64,000 nt of DNA. Origin: Glandiceps talaboti (Eukaryota; Hemichordata; Enteropneusta; Spengelidae). Position numbers and translations under genes: made by a program. The stretch's first letter is position 1, and each line of letters begins with the position of its first letter. Below are positions 58,249 to 64,000 of the stretch, piece after piece. The DNA lies in NCBI RefSeq assembly GCF_964340395.1, contig NC_135565.1:7114242-7178241 (forward strand). Direction: 5' to 3'. Under the pieces are notes generated by a model, which saw only the letters and a program-made list of their open reading frames with translations, had not been told where the DNA came from and did no database searches.

Positions 58249-59461
58249 GGCCAGAAAAAAAAGCTGTTCAACGGGCAACATAACCCGACACATTGGGTAG
58301 GTAGATCGATTTTTTTTATACAAAGGATGTAAAAAAAAACCCACATGTAATGATGGCAAAACATTTGAAGTTGAGTTTACATTGTACTTATTCATTCATT
58401 TTGATTTTATCTCTTGCAATTTGTCTGTATGGCAATTGATTTCCATCAGCTCTAGTTAGGAAATGTGCACAATTTACGGTTAAAAAAATTATATCGCCCC
58501 TCTCAAGATATGTTAAGACCCGCTAAATGAAACTCCAGAATTATTTTAGCCATTCTTTCTGTCACCTACACTATAGAGGAGATATAAAATTATATATGGT
58601 AACACAGGTACAATGATGCATTAAAAATAAGTGATAACAACTACAATAACAGTCCAAATGATATTACTTGACAAAGGATGTGCATTTCACATGGATACTT
58701 GTAAGGAGATGTCTCATAATTAGCTCTGACCTATGAAGGGAGGTACTTAGTCAGCCACCTTCGATCTTGTTTTGGGAGAAAGACAATTACTACCGTGATT
58801 GCTACTGATTGGAAGGATACATCCTCAAAAATGCAAACTTTTTTGAAAATAAGGCAATATAGGAGGTCATTTAGAGGCATAAAATATCAAACAAAAAACA
58901 TAATTATAAAGTCTTACAAAGCTTGAACGTGGTTTTAAAATACCAGAATTGAGAGACAATTATGACATGCAGTACATTTTATCTGGCTATGAAGTGTATT
59001 TTGTTGTGGCAAAGCTGAAAGATATTGTGCAGATGTGGTAAATGACTTCTCCTGAACTTTAATTTGATTCCAAAAGAAAATTATGAATAAAGAAAGAGTA
59101 AAACATTTGAAGACTTTCAGACTATTAGACTTTTGATGGCCCGATGACTGCCTTTCCCATGGTCATAAAGTTTGCTCATTTCGTATAGTGAATACTGGAT
59201 AAGCAACAGTTTAATTTTATCTCAATTCAAGCTTGTATGGATCATCAGAGCCAAGTAAACCACTGATAGTACATAATTTGGAATTGACTCAAATGTATAT
59301 TGTTACATGTACTATTCAGAAAATATAAAGAAATTCCCTTAATTTTGAAACAAAGTGTGCATTTCACTGACATGCAAAGCCAACATCACCTCAAAAAATT
59401 GAAATGCCAAAAATATGGGTAGGTAGCTATAGGGCCCGTTGAACAGCTTTTTTTTCTTGCC
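58249..59461. mobile_element. PIF/Harbinger-type MITE, copy 2
   Basis: The TIRs are GGCCAGAAAAAAAAGCTGTT on the left and, inverted, GGCAAGAAAAAAAAGCTGTT on the right, both continuing CAACGGG. TAA flanks both sides (58246-58248, 59462-59464). It is 1.21 kb, the same orientation as copy 1 (49559-50679), and similar along its whole length with many point changes. Confidence 0.85.
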
Positions 59462-60071
59462 TAAAATGTTCTTTTCGATTGTGTAAAATGACAATCTGAC
59501 TTGGTGAACACACAAACAGTTTCCTTTGCAAAACTACAAATGACTAACATTCTCAAAATATTTGAAGAACATTTTCATGTTAAACAAGATTTAAAATGAA
59601 TGCCCTCTGTAAGTTTTTATTTTGTTCCAACACACATAGTTTGCATGCAACATATTTGACCATGTCTTTCCATCGAGGTAAGTCTTTAACAGAGGATGTG
59701 TAAGTGTGGCGAGTATGAGACGAAGTGACACCTTTGACTTAATTTACCCCGGGTGATCTCTCCCCTGGGAGTTGTAGACAGTCAAAATTGGTACGGTGCC
59801 TCGTACTACCCCTCGACAGAGATGGTGGCTAGGTGGGTCGCATGTAGGGTAAAGGTTGACAATGGGTAAAGGTTGGGTAAATTGGACTTTTCATTTAAAG
59901 CAAGAGCTATGTTAACAGGCTTTATAGGATATGTATGCTTTGTTATGGTTGTTTTATGTGCTATTTCAATTATATTGAATTTCCATTGTACATTCTTAAG
60001 ATATAGCTTAAATACTGATCATATTTAAACTTTAGATTGTTGTTCCTTCACGCCTTATCGAAAAGAAAAAT

Positions 60072-60232
60072 CTACGCCGTATATCCATTAGTTACCATTA
60101 CCAAAATGCAGCTGTAGCCTGCAAGGGTCCCTTCAAGACGTTTCCATAGAACATTAGAAAGTGTGTGATTTGAGCCAGAAGTTGAAGCTGGCGAGGTTTG
60201 AACGATGACCTCTTCATGATCCTTCTCTTGCA
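60072..60232 (-). CDS. Candidate terminal exon, unidentified gene
   Basis: A strong acceptor (ATTTCTGTTTGCAG) is followed by 53 in-frame codons to a TAG: QEKDHEEVIVQTSPASTSG, then NHTLSNVLWKRLEGTLAGYS and CILVMVTNGYTA. A possible donor (TTTTG then GTAATG) lies within it, so it could be internal instead. No partner exon was found to the right within the window, and I recognise no family. Confidence 0.3.
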
Positions 60233-61596
60233 CTGCAAACAGAAATACAAGCGTGCAAACATGTTCCTAATTATTGAATTATCTAGTAAAATTTCCGTCT
60301 AATTATGTGGTCTATTTACGGCCAACACAACATGCAATGTGAAACGTCCGTAGAATATTCGGCCAGTATTCAAATTAGCACATGTCAAACCGTAGCGAGA
60401 GTTTACACATATTAATTTACCAAAAATGTGCAAACAACCAATTGAAACTAATAACAACATCAAAAATATGTTCGGAACACATACGCTTTAGGTATCGCAA
60501 ATGTATGTAGAAAATTAAGTCTAATTTCTAAAAATCGCTAATTAACTTAATTACTCATTACTAATAATCAGTTCCTGTTGCCATAAGAAAGATATGTACC
60601 AAGTTGCATTAGAATTAATGAAGTAGTTTTTGAGATATCATGTCCACAGAAAGAGAGACACAGACAAGCATAACATTACACCCCCTACTAGAGGTAAACA
60701 TGGCCAATTCGGTGGAATATCTTTCGTGAACATATACGAAGACCACCCCCCCCCCCCCCCAACAGCGGCTATAGGGTTCCAACGTGAAACCGAACTCTCC
60801 TGCTTTACTGAGTTCAGAATCGTGTAGATACATACAATTGTTTGGAAAACAACGGACAGTGCAATTATAGAGAGCCAAGTTAGGAAAACTGAAAACGTGG
60901 TAATATATAACATATCACATGTTCAAGTTTTACATGTTGTTGGTCGAACTGTAGTTGTTACCTTACAACACGTTACAACTTATATTAAAGCACAACAAAC
61001 AATACTAAATTTCATACTTTAAGAGTGTAGATTAAAAACAATTAGACATGCAGGTCAAATATGTTAGGTAGGAAAGGGACGAACTGTTGGTGTTTTACCA
61101 TATAACATTAGCGATTTTAATTTCTAGAATTTTAACTGGTACGTGTATGGGTAAGCAGTAATATGAATTTGAAATGAGTCCCCAAGTGGCATATGGAACT
61201 GAGACGCGTATCAGATGGACCCAAGTTGTACGAAAATTTCAATCCCAGTCTATGGATCTATAGCTAGTTTAAGATTTGATATAAATCAACATTGCGCCTA
61301 GAGATGCATGTCTAATGTTTTTTATTCTACACACTTAAAGTATGGAAGTTAGTATTGTTTGTTTGTTGTGCTTGTTATATACAAACGAAATAACGTTCAA
61401 TTCGGTCTAATGACACCGTGTCCCCTAATTGACTTATCCATATGAGATTTCTACTTTTTTGAAGCAAAATATGTCAGACTTTCCAAAATTTACGAAATTC
61501 TAACAGAGCATCAATTAATAAAGTGTAACACTTCACGACAAAACACATTTTTCATATGTCTATAAATCATAGCTCTAGTTCACTCAAGGATCTCGC

Positions 61597-62152
61597 AACG
61601 AATTCGAACAATGTTCGGGACTCAACAGCATTTATCGCAAAAAAAAAACATCGTATCATAAACCAATCAATTATGTTTCCTTCCTCTACTAGAAACATAC
61701 TAATCTATATTACCCGAATAGGTGAATATACCTGCAATCACTTATCAATAAATACATGACTCGGTGAGTTTTTCTTCTAGAACGTCTGGATTAGAAAGTT
61801 GGAAAATATGGCTGTAAGCCGACAATTAATCAGATGGGTCGCTGACTTTCTGGTTAGTAGGCGGATACAAATCGTTTAAAAGTGAACTCGATGCGCTCGG
61901 AGTCGATTGATGAAACACCAGCTATAGTATAAGAAGGTCGTCTTCCAACACGATCTGAATTCGAACAATGTTCGGGACTCAACAGCATTTATCGCAACAA
62001 AAAAAAACATCGTAAACCAATCAATTATGTTTCCTTCCTCTACTAGAAACATACTAATCTACATGTATATTACCCGAATAGGTGAATATACCTGCAATCA
62101 TTTATCAATAAATACATGACTCGGTGAGTTTTTCTTCTAGAACGTCTGGAAC
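61597..62152. repeat. Direct duplication of about 195 bp in the right arm
   Basis: CGAACAATGTTCGGGACTCA through TCTTCTAGAACGTCTGGA occurs twice, 360 bp apart. The two copies are almost identical, more alike than the arms are to each other, so the duplication is younger than the inverted repeat. The left arm has one copy. Confidence 0.88.
61808..61879 (+). pseudogene. Reverse-transcriptase scrap from a non-LTR element
   Basis: The frame reads SRQLIRWVADFLVSRRIQIV and stops. This is the W...FL..R.Q.V motif that follows the FDTV box in CR1/jockey-like reverse transcriptases. It sits between the two direct-repeat copies and is absent from the left arm. Confidence 0.6.
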
Positions 62153-62432
62153 GAGAAGAACCTTGATAGAACACATATATGCCCGTCGACTGATGCTGAA
62201 AGGTAAAAACGTAACCTCATACAAGCGCACCTGAACCTTCCTTTGTTTTGGTTACCATGGCAACAGCAAAATGAGCATGATAATATATTTGTATTTTCTA
62301 TATTTAGTAATTTAAATATAGACTCCTGGACACCTCCAACGTATATTTTTTTACACTAATTAGACACAATTGCAATTACACTTATTTGAGTTATTATGAT
62401 AATCAACAATAGGATCAGTATAATACTGTTTT

Positions 62433-62645
62433 TTTATATATTACTTTATCCCACAATGCACAGAGAACTTTTCCAGGTGCCAAATAGTATAGCGTGGTTG
62501 ACTGGTGCACAATCCTGGCTCGAATCCTTCCCAGGAATGTTAGCCATTCAAAAATAATTAACATCGAAGGCTCCAACCTGCAGATGTCAAGCCGGTCTTA
62601 CTAACAATTCAACCATCATGACCCACACCACAGGTCGCCACCAAA
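62433..62645 (-). mobile_element. Decayed SINE in the right arm
   Basis: Inverted partner of the SINE at 53615-53955, shortened in the middle. It retains CACCTGG-like, AACCTGCAGATGTCAAGCCG and TCATGACCCACACC landmarks. Confidence 0.65.
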
Positions 62646-63512
62646 ATCGTATATTATGTTGATCGATATCCTGTAGACAATTTTCTAAAAGTATGGATGA
62701 ACAAAAAATATTCTGATTCGGTAGCATTGATTGATCGATGACGAAAAGTCATCGCAGCATAAACCAAGCGATTGCATTTCCGTTCTCTATACTAGAAACA
62801 TGGAAATCTATAACCCCTGACCAGAGACTAGCAAATGCATTGTTTGAAATATCAATGCAGTGATTTAAAGCAATGCAGATTTCTTAAATTTATTTGAGTG
62901 ATGTGAGATCTGACATCGTACTATAAGGACAATTGTATATTTGTGTGAAAGGGTGGGGGGTGGTTTAAATGTAAAGGACGTCAGATGGACTTCCCGTTCT
63001 ACATTCTACCCCCACCCCACTGGTGCTATATATCCTTAGGTGTTGCTGTAATCGACAGTCTGCGTTGCCTGCCCTTTTGGTGAAAAAAGTATGTTGTCAT
63101 GGCTACAATTCTTTCTGAACCGACTGGCATTTCAATCCATATACTCAATTCATTCCATAGAATAGAATCGTATAATGCTAGTATTTTAACATCACAATCT
63201 AAAAACCCACGTCTTTGTTTCGATATAATGCCTTAGTGGTTGCATTTTAGTAAAAGCAGCCGAATTGTATTAATTGAGAACTAGAAAACACCTGACGAAA
63301 CAATAAACTATACAACACCATATTTACAACACATGTGTGAATTTTTTTTGTGTGAATAGGGCTGTCGAAATATGAATCACCGCAAATATTTTGGTACACC
63401 GCTCCCGTACAATGGACTATTGGTTGACACTTTTTTGTTGCAAACGTAAGCAATAAACTTATAGTTTGCCCTATAATCTGTCAATCAAATGTTCTGTCTG
63501 TTCAAAACAACA

Positions 63513-64000
63513 ACAATAAAATCGTGAAAATTGTGGTGAAGTCTCGCAAGAAATAGTGGATACGGAAACTGATATTAACTAAAAAAGATGGCATATTTGA
63601 TTACTAGCTAAATTTTGATTTTTTTAAAAGTAATAATTATCATCCAATATAAGATGTCATCTGCTACAATTTAATGTACAGTTGAGAAAAGAATGTATAA
63701 TAAATACAATTATCAGAAATGTATTGCGCTTTAAACTGTAGAAGACACCTACACAAATGTAAGACAATTCTTATGTATACCATTACTGTCATCTAATAGT
63801 ATACGCAACAGTAGCTAAAATATTTACGTCGGCACCCAAATTTTAAATAGAAATCATTTGAGGAAAATGTGTTTACTTAGCGGACATGAGAAACATAAAT
63901 TAACATTTTAAAGCATTTTTTGTATTTTAATAAAAATTGTATTATTACAAATTATGAAATGGGGTTTATTCTTAACGATGTCCATAAAAAATAGATTTCC
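63513..64000. other. No gene seen
   Basis: AT-rich sequence outside the inverted repeat, up to the window end. No open frame, repeat or RNA feature recognised. Confidence 0.5.

Larger units (their letters stand above)
61372..63512 (-). repeat. Large inverted repeat, right arm
   Basis: Reverse-complement copy of 52651-54772. It differs by an internal duplication (61597-61791 and 61957-62152) that holds a reverse-transcriptase scrap between its copies. It ends near 63512 at TTCAAAACAAC, where the left arm also ends. By eye, the two arms are some 85-90% alike where they align. Confidence 0.9.

Overview
The window is AT-rich animal DNA. It has spliced genes with GT-AG introns, very long introns, dense microsatellites, and remnants of LINEs, SINEs, a Gypsy-type element and terminal-inverted-repeat (TIR) DNA transposons. 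The secreted hevein-like Cys-rich peptide, the LDLa-plus-ZP protein and the CR1/L2-type LINEs suggest a marine invertebrate, perhaps an invertebrate deuterostome such as a hemichordate or cephalochordate. That placement is inference. I see no bacterial or organellar sequence.

Left part (1-16.3 kb). Microsatellite-rich DNA carries a broken copy of a hevein-like exon (514-612). It is followed by a three-copy array of roughly 0.9-kb units (3.2-5.6 kb). The intact gene (coding span 7423-10812, + strand) encodes a 76-residue secreted peptide with eight cysteines. At 13.67-16.27 kb, + strand, lie the last two visible exons of an unidentified gene. The first of these is split by a 2.36-kb TIR element flanked by a 3-bp CAA duplication; skipping the element keeps the frame open to a splice donor.

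Middle part (16.3-52.7 kb). After a microsatellite-rich stretch, a CR1/L2-type LINE remnant and small foldback elements, a 31-kb gene on the minus strand occupies about 52.67 to 21.44 kb. All 16 coding exons were placed by splice sites and phase: a signal-peptide exon, a 31-nt exon, eight LDL-receptor class A (LDLa) exons, four ZP-domain exons, a short linker exon and a terminal exon with two possible acceptors. The LDLa exons alternate between two types, as expected if a two-exon unit was duplicated. Introns of this gene hold a second LINE remnant split by a SINE, a chromodomain fragment broken by a Harbinger-like element (which itself carries a palindromic pair of hammerhead-ribozyme motifs), a 2.65-kb tandem duplication, a Gypsy-like integrase remnant and a Harbinger-type MITE.

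Right part (52.65-64 kb). An inverted repeat with arms of about 2.1 kb (52651-54772 and 61372-63512) encloses 6.6 kb. The outer end of the left arm contains the likely promoter of the LDLa/ZP gene, so an inverted copy of that upstream region lies 10.8 kb away. The spacer holds a second Harbinger MITE, a small foldback MITE, a 43-bp minisatellite and one candidate minus-strand terminal exon. I found nothing recognisable from 63.5 kb to the end.
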